In this document: in pieces, positions 1 to 4,848 of the stretch
Layout of the letters: each line of letters begins with the position of its first letter
Numbering within the stretch: the stretch's first letter is position 1
NCBI GenBank assembly: GCA_052388025.1
Contig: JBQTIP010000065.1
Location: forward strand, 1-5,636
DNA from: JBQTIP01 sp052388025
GTDB taxonomy: Bacteria; Actinomycetota; UBA4738; HRBIN12
Length of the DNA: 5,636 bases
Direction of reading: 5' to 3'
Notes under the pieces: generated by a model
The model's database searches: none
What the model was told of the DNA's origin: nothing
Seen by the model: the letters and a program-made list of their open reading frames with translations, nothing else
Position numbers and translations under genes: made by a program

Positions 1-32
1 CCCTCGCCGGCAAGCCCCTGCACTCCGCGTAA
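1..32 (+). CDS. C-terminal end of probable dihydrolipoamide dehydrogenase (partial)
   Basis: Only the last ten codons are in the window, in the frame starting at base 3 and ending in TAA at 30-32. They read LAGKPLHSA. This resembles the usual C-terminus of actinobacterial dihydrolipoamide dehydrogenase (E3), which typically ends in an Ala/Leu-rich helix followed by GKPLH or GRPLH. E3 reoxidises the lipoyl groups of 2-oxoacid dehydrogenase complexes, and an E2 remnant follows about 100 bases downstream, so the neighbourhood fits. Nine residues are very little evidence, and another gene end could look the same. The sequence upstream of the window would settle it. Confidence 0.4.
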   Translation, partial: LAGKPLHSA

Positions 33-44
33 AGGAGACTCCAC

Positions 45-122
45 GTGGCCACTGAGGTGCGGAACAGAAGGACCAAGGTGGCGGGCATCGAGGAAGCCGT
101 GGAGCAGCTTTCGAAGCGGTGA
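45..122 (+). CDS. Unrecognised 25-codon frame, possible gene remnant
   Basis: A GTG at 45 is preceded by a good Shine-Dalgarno stretch (AAAGGAG, 31-37) at seven bases. It opens a 25-residue frame that begins VATEV and ends at TGA 120-122. The first five codons resemble the start of an E2 gene, and base by base they resemble the real E2 start at 136. After that the sequence is charged and helical-looking with no recognisable motif. It may be a scrambled 5' end of the same decayed locus, or a chance frame behind an old ribosome site. I do not recognise a function. Confidence 0.2.
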   Translation: MATEVRNRRTKVAGIEEAVEQLSKR

Positions 123-135
123 ACCGGAAGGGCTC

Positions 136-506
136 ATGGCGACACCGGTGATCATGCCGCAGCTCGGCGAGACCGTCGTCGAGGCCACCATGTCGCCGCT
201 GGTACGCAGGCTCGCTAAGGAGCACAACGTCGACCTCTCGCAGATCGCGGGAACCGGCACGGAGGTCGCGAACCTGGGGATCGCAGTGTCGATCGAGGAC
301 GGGCTGATCGTCCCCGTGGTGAAGGGGGCCGACACGATGAACCTGGTCGGTCGGTAGTCATCGACGCTATCGCCATCCGGCACATGGTCTACATCTCGAT
401 GTCCTGGGATCACCGGCTGATCGACGGCGCCCTCGCCTCCCAGTTCCTGGTCCGCCTGAAGGAGAACCTGGAGACCTGGGACTTCGCCGAGGACCTGGGC
501 CTCTGA
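136..506 (+). pseudogene. Collapsed dihydrolipoamide acyltransferase (E2) pseudogene
   Basis: E2 proteins normally carry a lipoyl domain, a small E3/E1-binding domain and a catalytic acyltransferase domain, usually over 400 residues. Here only conserved blocks remain, in the right order. The first 18 residues of a lipoyl domain (MATPVIMPQLGETVVEAT, from 136) run straight into a peripheral subunit-binding motif (SPLVRRLAKEH...GTGTE, about 193-264). This joins a catalytic-core strand (VNLGIAVSIEDGLIVPV-like, about 265-354). A frame change before TAG 355-357 then leads into the C-terminus in frame 0 (VVIDAIAIR from 354; SWDHRLIDG at about 402-428; end TGA 504-506). The DHRxxDG catalytic motif survives, but the lipoyl-lysine region, the linkers and most of the catalytic core are absent, so no working E2 can be made. 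A ribosome site (GGAAGGG, 126-132) still precedes the ATG, and a terminator follows. Several internal deletions plus a frameshift is the simplest reading; misassembly is the alternative. Confidence 0.85.
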
Positions 507-549
507 CGAATCCGGGGACGAGTGACTTCCCACGACTCTTGGCTAGGAC

Positions 550-577
550 CGGGGAGACGCGCGCAGGCGTCTCCCCG
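550..577 (+). terminator. Strong hairpin, probable intrinsic terminator of the E2 locus
   Basis: A perfect 11-bp stem (550-560 pairing with 567-577; arms CGGGGAGACGC and GCGTCTCCCCG) surrounds a six-base loop GCGCAG. It lies 43 bases after the E2 stop codon. The downstream tract (TCCTCATC) is only weakly T-rich, which is common in high-GC bacteria. It separates the decayed dehydrogenase locus from the promoter region of the next gene. Confidence 0.75.
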
Positions 578-612
578 TCCTCATCGCCTCTGGGCTCGCC
601 TGCGGAGCGCGG

Positions 613-642
613 TGGACCAGTCCTACGTCTTTGTAGTACCTT
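613..642 (+). promoter_or_regulatory. Candidate promoter of the membrane-protein gene
   Basis: A TGGACC hexamer (613-618, -35-like) and a TACCTT hexamer (637-642, -10-like, TANNNT) are separated by 18 bases. A start point about seven bases after the -10 would fall at 649-651, exactly on the ATG at 651, which would make the transcript leaderless. The repeated dyad at 620-638 fills the spacer, the classic place for a repressor. The hexamers are imperfect and promoter calls in GC-rich DNA are unreliable. Confidence 0.3.
620..638 (+). promoter_or_regulatory. Shared operator-like dyad, copy 1
   Basis: The 19 bases are GTCCTACG-TCTTT-GTAGTA, containing the inverted repeat CTAC-N6-GTAG (623-636). 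The same element, read on the other strand, occurs at 2243-2261 ahead of the ccdA-type gene. Of the 19 positions 14 are identical, and only the five central bases differ. Conserved arms with a variable centre, both upstream of genes, are what a shared repressor site looks like. The TAC/GTA half-sites recall BlaI/CopY-type operators, but the classic spacing is TAC-N4-GTA, two bases shorter than here. The regulator is therefore inferred, not shown. Confidence 0.6.
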
Positions 643-650
643 GCCGGGAG

Positions 651-1736
651 ATGAAGGTCCAACACGGCTACGACTCCGAAGTTCAGACGATGCCTACGCG
701 GGGTCCCGAGGGCCCGCACACCCTCCGGGCTCGGACCAGGATAGCGACGCCGTCCACCCTCCTGATCGTGGTCCTCGTCCTCGCCGCGGCGAACCTCCAC
801 ATCCTGCTCACCCCAGAGCACTTCCGCGAGGGCCCGCAGTTCGGCCTGTTCTTCCTGGCTGCCGATATCTTCCAGGTCTGGCTGGCGTTCGCCCTGCTCC
901 TGATGCCCGGTCCGCGCGTCTATCGGACCGGACTGTGGGGGAGCGCAGGGCTCGTTGCTATCTGGATGATCACGCGGTTGATCCCTCCTCCAGGAGCCGC
1001 CTCGCCCGAGCCCGTTGAGCTCTTGGGCGTGGTCGCGACGTCGCTCGAGATCGCCGCGATCGTGGGCCTCGTCTCGACCCTCCCTGCGGTGGGGCCCCCG
1101 CCGACCGCCCGCACCAGGCGGACTCTGGCGGGCGCCATCGGTGCGGGCTTCGCCGCCCTGGTGCTCTTGGCTTCTGGCGTCGTAACCGTGATCCCGCCGG
1201 GGAAGTGGACGGGGCCTTCGTTCCTCTTCCGCATGTATCCGCTCCCGTCGTGGCGGCTTACCGGTATCTGGATCGTCGTCGCGGGGCGATGGTCGGTCCT
1301 CATCCCCTGGGTCACGATCGGGTTCGTGGCGCTGGCGTCGTTCCTCGTCGCCCAGGCCGTGTCCCTTGCTCTCCGGCTGCCTGCCGCGCAGCGCTGCTCG
1401 GTCCGACGTCGCGGACTCTTCGCGGCACTCCCGGCGGTCGCCACGGTTCCGGTCTGCTGTGGGGCACCGGTTGCCGCGGTTGCGGGCGGTGTAACGGTCG
1501 GGGCGCTCTTCCGCTGGACGCCCGTGCTCATGGGGGTGAGCCTCATCCTGCTGAGCGCGCACGTCTTCGTGCTGGAGCGCAGGATCCGACGGAGCGATCG
1601 AGCCCAAGGGGGAGTGCTGGCGGTGCCTACCCAGGATATGTGGCTCGTGACCGAGCGGCATCAGGAGCCGCCGATGCGGTCACGGCGGGGCAGGCTGGCC
1701 CGGCCACCTCCAACGACGCGCCGCGTCCCCCTGTGA
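651..1736 (+). CDS. Polytopic membrane protein with C-terminal Cys-Cys hairpin
   Basis: This 361-residue protein has about eight hydrophobic segments, roughly residues 35-53, 64-86, 95-111, 125-144, 161-181, 217-242, 255-279 and 283-307. A conserved-looking HILLTPEHF motif lies just after the first helix. The next-to-last helix carries PVCCGAP with Cys269-Cys270, and after a Gly-rich turn comes RWTPVLMGVSLILL. That layout matches the helical hairpin of MerT/MerF mercury carriers and the short gene at 3932. I associate this architecture with uncharacterised actinobacterial membrane proteins and cannot name a family. It probably binds or moves a thiophilic metal or senses thiols, which is inference. 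The start is uncertain. ATG 651 fits a leaderless transcript; ATG 690 (348 residues) lacks a clear ribosome site; the open frame back to 522 crosses the terminator and is not coding. The C-terminal 49 residues are hydrophilic and Arg/Pro-rich, and their GC-rich third positions support this frame to the TGA at 1736. Confidence 0.75.
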   Translation: MKVQHGYDSEVQTMPTRGPEGPHTLRARTRIATPSTLLIVVLVLAAANLHILLTPEHFREGPQFGLFFLAADIFQVWLAFALLLMPGPRVYRTGLWGSAGLVAIWMITRLIPPPGAASPEPVELLGVVATSLEIAAIVGLVSTLPAVGPPPTARTRRTLAGAIGAGFAALVLLASGVVTVIPPGKWTGPSFLFRMYPLPSWRLTGIWIVVAGRWSVLIPWVTIGFVALASFLVAQAVSLALRLPAAQRCSVRRRGLFAALPAVATVPVCCGAPVAAVAGGVTVGALFRWTPVLMGVSLILLSAHVFVLERRIRRSDRAQGGVLAVPTQDMWLVTERHQEPPMRSRRGRLARPPPTTRRVPL

Positions 1737-2178
1737 CTCCGGTTCCGGTGGGGAGCGACCCAGGGGACGCGGCGCCCGACTTCACGGTTCGGACCGCGGG
1801 AGGGGGGACCTTCAGCCTGTCGTCCCACCGCGGCCGCGTGGTGGTGCTGGACTTCCTTGCCCCCGGCTGCCTGGACTGCACGGCCGAGCTCTCCACGCTC
1901 ACGAAGGCATGGCAGGCCTTCAGGGACGACGGGGTGGTCGTGCTCGTGGTCGACGTCGGATCGCTGACGCCTGGGCAGGCGCCGGACTACTACCGGGGTC
2001 TCGGCGGCGGCGACTACCTCTACGGGGAGGATCGGAAGTTCCGGTGGCGCAGGCCTACAGCGTCATCGAGTTGGCCTCCACCTTCGTCATCGACCCCGCG
2101 GCCATCGTGACGTTCCGGGACTCGGGTTTCACGTCCCCCAGGACTCTCGAGACCGAGATCAGGAGGGCGTTGGCGTGA
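1733..2178 (+). pseudogene. TlpA/peroxiredoxin-like CxxC redoxin, frameshifted
   Basis: The thioredoxin-fold signature is clear: GDAAPDFTV near the start, FLAPGCLDC with the active-site pair Cys46/Cys49 (codons at 1868 and 1877), and a C-terminal strand STFVIDPAAIVTFRDSG. The first part is read in one frame to about 2044 (..DYLYGEDRKFR) and the rest (VAQAYSV...EIRRALA, stop 2176-2178) in another. Restoring one G in the GG run at 2043-2044 joins them into about 148 residues, so a single-base deletion is the likely lesion; it could also be a sequencing error. GTG 1733 overlaps the upstream stop as GTGA, suggesting translational coupling; GTG 1640 is an alternative. No signal peptide or membrane anchor is encoded, which is odd for a partner of CcdA. 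At the position where thioredoxins have a cis-proline there is Ala115 (IELAST). Confidence 0.75.
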
Positions 2179-2242
2179 GCGTCAAGGACGGAAGCGGTCG
2201 GAGCATCTGCCCCTTCGGCCGGCGCAGTGGTAAGCTGCTCGC

Positions 2243-2261
2243 TACTACGGTTCCGTAGGAC
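2243..2261 (-). promoter_or_regulatory. Shared operator-like dyad, copy 2 (inverted)
   Basis: On the minus strand the 19 bases read GTCCTACG-GAACC-GTAGTA, matching copy 1 at 620-638 in 14 positions. On the plus strand the core is CTACGG-TT-CCGTAG (2245-2258), a perfect 6-bp inverted repeat around TT. It lies between the redoxin stop at 2178 and the ccdA-type start at 2295, about 36 bases before that start. It suggests that a second transcription unit begins here under the same regulator as the gene at 651. No convincing -35/-10 pair is visible around it. Confidence 0.6.
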
Positions 2262-2280
2262 ATCTTCGACGAGTGGCACG

Positions 2281-2286
2281 AGGAGG
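2281..2286 (+). promoter_or_regulatory. Ribosome binding site that fixes the ccdA-type start
   Basis: A perfect AGGAGG lies eight bases before GTG 2295. The nearer in-frame GTG at 2286 overlaps this site and so cannot use it. The downstream GTG is therefore preferred. Confidence 0.75.
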
Positions 2287-2294
2287 TGGACCGG

Positions 2295-3215
2295 GTGGCA
2301 GCGGGCGGAGTCCCTCTCGCCCTGGCCTTCGGGGCCGGGCTGGTCGCCACGGTCAACCCGTGCGGGTTCGCGCTGCTCCCCTCGTTCATCTCCTATTACC
2401 TGGGCGCGGGAGGCTCTGCACAGGCCCGGCCCCGTCGCGTAGCCGACGGGTTGATCGTCGGGCTGGTGTTGGTGGCGGGCTTCTTGCTCGTCTTCGCATC
2501 AGTCGGGCTCGCGTTCTCCCTGGGGGCGCGGGCGGTCGTCCGGTTCCTGCCGTGGGTGACCATCCTGATGGGGGTCGCTCTGATGGGTCTGGGCCTCTGG
2601 CTCCTCGCCGGGAAGCACCTCGCCATCCGGGTCCCCGGTCTCCGGGCGGCCCCCGAAGGGCCCGGCTACCGTTCCATCTTCGCCTTCGGGATGGCGTACG
2701 CCGTAGGGTCGCTGTCGTGCACCCTTCCGATCTTCCTCGTCGTGATCGGGTCCGGCCTCGCCGCCGGGTCCGTGCTCGGGACCCTCGGCGTGTTCGCGGC
2801 CTACGGCCTCGGGATGGCCACGATCCTCATGCTCCTGTGTCTGGGCACGGCGGGGTTCCGGGAGGTCCTCGTCCGCCGGACCCGCCGCTTGATGCCCTAC
2901 ATGAGCAGGATCAGCGGGGGGCTGCTCCTGTTGAGCGGCGCCTACGTCACCTACTACTGGGTCTCGCTCCTCTCGGGGAACGAGGACAGCGGCCTCGTCC
3001 GATTCATGCGGAGCCTCCAGCAGCGGGCGCAGGATCTCATCCTCGGAGTCGGCGAACGCGTTTGGCTCGCCGTGGGGATCGTGCTCTCGGTCGGCGTCGT
3101 GATCGTGCTCGCCGGCCGGCGCCTGCGGCAGCACCGGGTCCCCGAGGAAGGGGAGCCGGAAGACGAGACAGCGGACGTGTCGCTCGCCAGATCTGGGGGA
3201 AGGGATGAGCGCTAA
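2295..3215 (+). CDS. ccdA: CcdA-type transmembrane thiol electron carrier
   Basis: CcdA/DsbD-beta proteins use two membrane cysteines to pass electrons from cytoplasmic thioredoxin to extracytoplasmic redoxins, for example in cytochrome c maturation or metal-resistance modules. This 306-residue protein has the signature NPCGFALLP in the first helix (Cys23) and SLSCTLPIF in the fourth (Cys142), the expected redox pair. Hydrophobic segments lie at about 6-36, 51-76, 84-106, 127-152, 157-185, 203-224 and 255-275. That is one more helix than the six-helix core, after a hydrophilic stretch, followed by an acidic then basic tail. An extra cysteine (Cys182) sits in helix 5. Redoxin genes flank it on both sides, and the downstream one overlaps it by 11 bases, so the pair is co-transcribed and probably acts together. 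With no cytochrome c maturation genes (resB, resC) in view, a role in metal or thiol stress is as likely as cytochrome assembly. Confidence 0.9.
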   Translation: MAAGGVPLALAFGAGLVATVNPCGFALLPSFISYYLGAGGSAQARPRRVADGLIVGLVLVAGFLLVFASVGLAFSLGARAVVRFLPWVTILMGVALMGLGLWLLAGKHLAIRVPGLRAAPEGPGYRSIFAFGMAYAVGSLSCTLPIFLVVIGSGLAAGSVLGTLGVFAAYGLGMATILMLLCLGTAGFREVLVRRTRRLMPYMSRISGGLLLLSGAYVTYYWVSLLSGNEDSGLVRFMRSLQQRAQDLILGVGERVWLAVGIVLSVGVVIVLAGRRLRQHRVPEEGEPEDETADVSLARSGGRDER

Positions 3216-3876
3216 GACCCGCATCAAGCCGGCACGGGAGCGGGCCCGCGAGGCACGTCGCAGGGCGGCTCGCGGGAAGCAGCGCCGCTACACGCTCGGC
3301 AGCGCGCTCATCGTGGTGCTCTTCGCGGCGCTCGCGGCCTCCTTTCTCCTCGGGAGGGGAAGCTCGCAATCGAACGATGGATCGCGGCCGAGTAGCGGGT
3401 CGTCCGGACCGCAGGTCACCGTCGACCCGGGCGCGATCCGCGCGGGTCGACCCTTCCCGGGCTTCAGTGTCACCGACGTGGACGGCCGGGTCGTGACGAT
3501 GGACTCCCTGAGCGGAAAGCCGACGATCATCTGGTTCACGACCTCGTACTGCATCCCGTGTCAGATCGGCGCGCAGGAGGTCGCCCGCCTGGACGATCAG
3601 CTCGGTGGGGACGCGTTCAACGTCCTGGTCATGTTCGTCGACACGGCTGAGAGCCCGGCCGCTCTGCTGGGTTGGCGAGAGGATTTCGCCAATCCCGATT
3701 GGATCGTGGCGCTCGATTCGGGGAACACCTTCGCGGAAGCGGTCCAGCTGCGCGTCCTGGACACGAAGCTCCTCCTCAGCGACCGAGGAGTGCTCGAGGA
3801 CGTCGACGTCAATGTGGCGGACGCGAGCTACCTCGCGCTCGTGAGGCAGGCGGTGAAGGATGCCGCCGGGGGGTGA
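3205..3876 (+). CDS. Membrane-anchored TlpA-like CxxC redoxin
   Basis: This 223-residue protein has a strongly basic cytoplasmic N-terminus (1-29), one membrane helix (about 30-50), a Ser/Gly-rich linker (51-70) and an extracytoplasmic thioredoxin fold. The active site is TTSYCIPCQ (Cys116, Cys119). The strand before it (KPTIIWF) and the Asp in VMFVDTAES fit the TlpA/redoxin group. It is the natural acceptor for electrons from the CcdA-type protein, whose gene it overlaps by 11 bases; a purine-rich ribosome site (3195-3204) precedes its ATG. Where thioredoxins have a cis-proline next to the active site this protein reads RVLDTK, with Asp186 at that position. The substrate is unknown; oxidised thiols, a metal-bound partner or an apocytochrome are possible. 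Confidence 0.85.
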   Translation: MSAKTRIKPARERAREARRRAARGKQRRYTLGSALIVVLFAALAASFLLGRGSSQSNDGSRPSSGSSGPQVTVDPGAIRAGRPFPGFSVTDVDGRVVTMDSLSGKPTIIWFTTSYCIPCQIGAQEVARLDDQLGGDAFNVLVMFVDTAESPAALLGWREDFANPDWIVALDSGNTFAEAVQLRVLDTKLLLSDRGVLEDVDVNVADASYLALVRQAVKDAAGG

Positions 3877-3931
3877 CCAGTGGGGGACGGGAGTCGGATT
3901 TCGCACGAACGCGGAAGGGAGATGGGTCGAA

Positions 3932-4177
3932 GTGCGTAAGGCGAGCGGATTCGGAGGAACGGTGTTCGCGGTGGCGGCCGTTGCGGCTTGCTGCGCGCTC
4001 CCTCTGGTGGCCCTCACGGCGGGCGGGGCCCTTGCGGCGGCCGGAGGGCTTGCCGCGCGCTACTGGCCGCTCACAGCTCTGGGCGTCGCCGTCGCGGTGT
4101 GGGCCGGGGTGAGGCTGGGCAGATTCATCCGGGCCCGGAATCGGGTGCTCCGTGGCGACGACTTCTCCGAGCACTGA
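3932..4177 (+). CDS. MerT/MerF-like short membrane protein with Cys-Cys pair
   Basis: From GTG 3932 this is an 81-residue protein with two membrane helices. The first helix carries ACCALPLVAL (Cys20-Cys21), followed by a Gly/Ala-rich turn. Then comes RYWPLTALGVAVAVWAG, matching the pattern of MerT/MerF mercuric ion carriers, where an adjacent Cys pair in helix 1 takes up Hg(II) and helix 2 begins near an aromatic-Arg-Pro element. The second cysteine pair found in MerT and MerF is absent. GTG 3932 is chosen because AAGGGAG (3915-3921) lies ten bases upstream. ATG 3860 would add 24 hydrophilic residues and overlap the redoxin gene. Position directly after a CcdA/redoxin pair suggests uptake or handling of a thiophilic metal. 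Mercury is the best guess from the family resemblance; function is not proven by sequence. Confidence 0.65.
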   Translation: MRKASGFGGTVFAVAAVAACCALPLVALTAGGALAAAGGLAARYWPLTALGVAVAVWAGVRLGRFIRARNRVLRGDDFSEH

Positions 4178-4255
4178 TCCTCGTACGCCGCATGGGGTCG
4201 GGGTACTCGGCGGGTTTGGCACACCTGCGAGACTGAGGTCTGCCGCCGGCACACA

Positions 4256-4387
4256 GTGCGGATCCCCCTCGTCCTTGGGGCGATGGCTCTCGGGGCGTAC
4301 CTTCTGGTGGGTCTCGCCCTCGTCCTGCGCTGCAGGCCTCCCTGCGAGAGCTGTCCCAGGCCTTCGTGTACCAGGGTGATTCCGTGA
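4256..4387 (+). CDS. Tiny membrane protein with four-cysteine tail
   Basis: From GTG 4256 (or ATG 4283) to TGA 4385-4387 the frame encodes 43 (or 34) residues. There is one hydrophobic helix (about residues 3-24, IPLVLGAMALGAYLLVGLAL) and then a basic tail CRPPCESCPRPSC with spacing C-x3-C-x2-C-x4-C. It lies in the same reading frame as the MerT-like gene, starting 78 bases after its stop. Third codon positions are mostly G or C, as in neighbouring genes. The layout resembles small metal-associated membrane proteins such as the FeoB-associated Cys-rich family (one helix plus cysteine cluster), without clear sequence identity. A cytoplasmic or extracytoplasmic metal or thiol relay is plausible. 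The ribosome site is weak for both starts, so the gene could be translated by coupling or could be a chance frame. Confidence 0.45.
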   Translation: MRIPLVLGAMALGAYLLVGLALVLRCRPPCESCPRPSCTRVIP

Positions 4388-4401
4388 GGCAGCCGCGTAT
4401 C

Positions 4402-4449
4402 CCGTCAGACTTTCGGCGGTTGACGGATAGTCCCGCGGGCGGGGACCAT
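4402..4449 (+). promoter_or_regulatory. Inverted repeat and candidate promoter before blaI
   Basis: CCGTCA (4402-4407) and TGACGG (4421-4426) form a 6-bp inverted repeat with 13 bases between. The right arm overlaps TTGACG (4420-4425), a good -35-like hexamer. A weak GACCAT (4444-4449) lies 18 bases after it as a possible -10. A start point near 4456-4459 would again coincide with the ATG at 4459, giving a leaderless transcript. The repeat differs from the dyads at 620 and 2243, so any autoregulatory role is speculative. Confidence 0.3.
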
Positions 4450-4458
4450 GCAGACGGG

Positions 4459-4848
4459 ATGGGGCGGAGCCGGATCGTCGCCGGGCATCGCATCGGGGCC
4501 CTCGAGGCCGAGGTGCTCGGATGCCTATGGAAGGCGGACGAGCCGCTCTCGGTACGGGACGTGGCCTCGAGGCTCCGGGGGCGTGAGCGCGCCTATACGA
4601 CGGTGATGACCGTGCTCACCCGGCTTCACGAGAAGGGCCTGGTCGAACGGGTGCTCTCCGGGAGGGCCTATCTCTACCGGGCCGCCGGCACGCCGGCGGA
4701 GATCGCCGCCCGCAGGATCCAGGAGCTCGTGGCAGCGTCAGATGATCCGAAGGCCGTACTCGCGCACTTCGTCGATGGACTGGCGTCTGATCCCGAACTG
4801 CTTCGGACCCTGGACCGGCTGCGCAGGGGGCGCGGGACCGGCAGATGA
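4459..4848 (+). CDS. blaI: BlaI/MecI-family winged-helix repressor
   Basis: BlaI/MecI/CopY proteins are dimeric winged-helix repressors that leave DNA after cleavage triggered by a partner membrane protease, or after metal binding in CopY. This 129-residue protein matches the family in length and order. It has GALEAEVLGCLW at the N-terminus, EPLSVRDVASRL as the second helix, AYTTVMTVLTRLHEKGLV (45-62) as the recognition helix and turn, then the wing (VLSGRAYLYRA) and a C-terminal dimerisation helix region. No C-terminal CxC metal site of CopY type is present, so direct copper sensing is unlikely. ATG 4459 is chosen because family similarity begins just after it; GTG 4366 would add a tail unlike the family that overlaps the small gene before it. 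Its stop overlaps the next start as ATGA, the usual pairing with an M56 protease. Confidence 0.9.
   Translation: MGRSRIVAGHRIGALEAEVLGCLWKADEPLSVRDVASRLRGRERAYTTVMTVLTRLHEKGLVERVLSGRAYLYRAAGTPAEIAARRIQELVAASDDPKAVLAHFVDGLASDPELLRTLDRLRRGRGTGR

Noticed and set aside
522..650. Upstream extension of the membrane-protein frame back to 522
   Set aside because: It would run through the strong terminator hairpin at 550-577 and the promoter/operator region; the encoded Arg/Pro/Ser-rich sequence looks non-coding.
638..658. ACCTT-N11-AAGGT dyad with the geometry of CueR-type MerR-family operators
   Set aside because: Only five bases per arm match, there is no well placed -10 after it, no merR-like gene is in the window, and no second copy exists before the other genes. 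The neighbouring repeated 19-bp element is far better supported.
543..1661. Long minus-strand open frame opposite the membrane-protein gene
   Set aside because: Its product is Arg/Glu/Gly/Pro-rich with no motif, typical of the antisense of a GC-rich gene whose sense frame has clear membrane helices.
2273..3208. Plus-strand frame overlapping the ccdA-type gene
   Set aside because: Arg/Pro/Gly-rich shadow with no hydrophobic helices; the CcdA frame has the family cysteines and a perfect ribosome site.
3037..4017. Long minus-strand open frame opposite the end of the ccdA-type gene and the second redoxin
   Set aside because: It is a shadow of genes with clear NPCG/CxxC motifs; composition is Arg-rich and without recognisable domains.
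4366..4458. Longer start (GTG 4366) for the BlaI homologue
   Set aside because: The added 31 residues do not resemble BlaI N-termini and would overlap the small Cys-tail gene and the candidate promoter.
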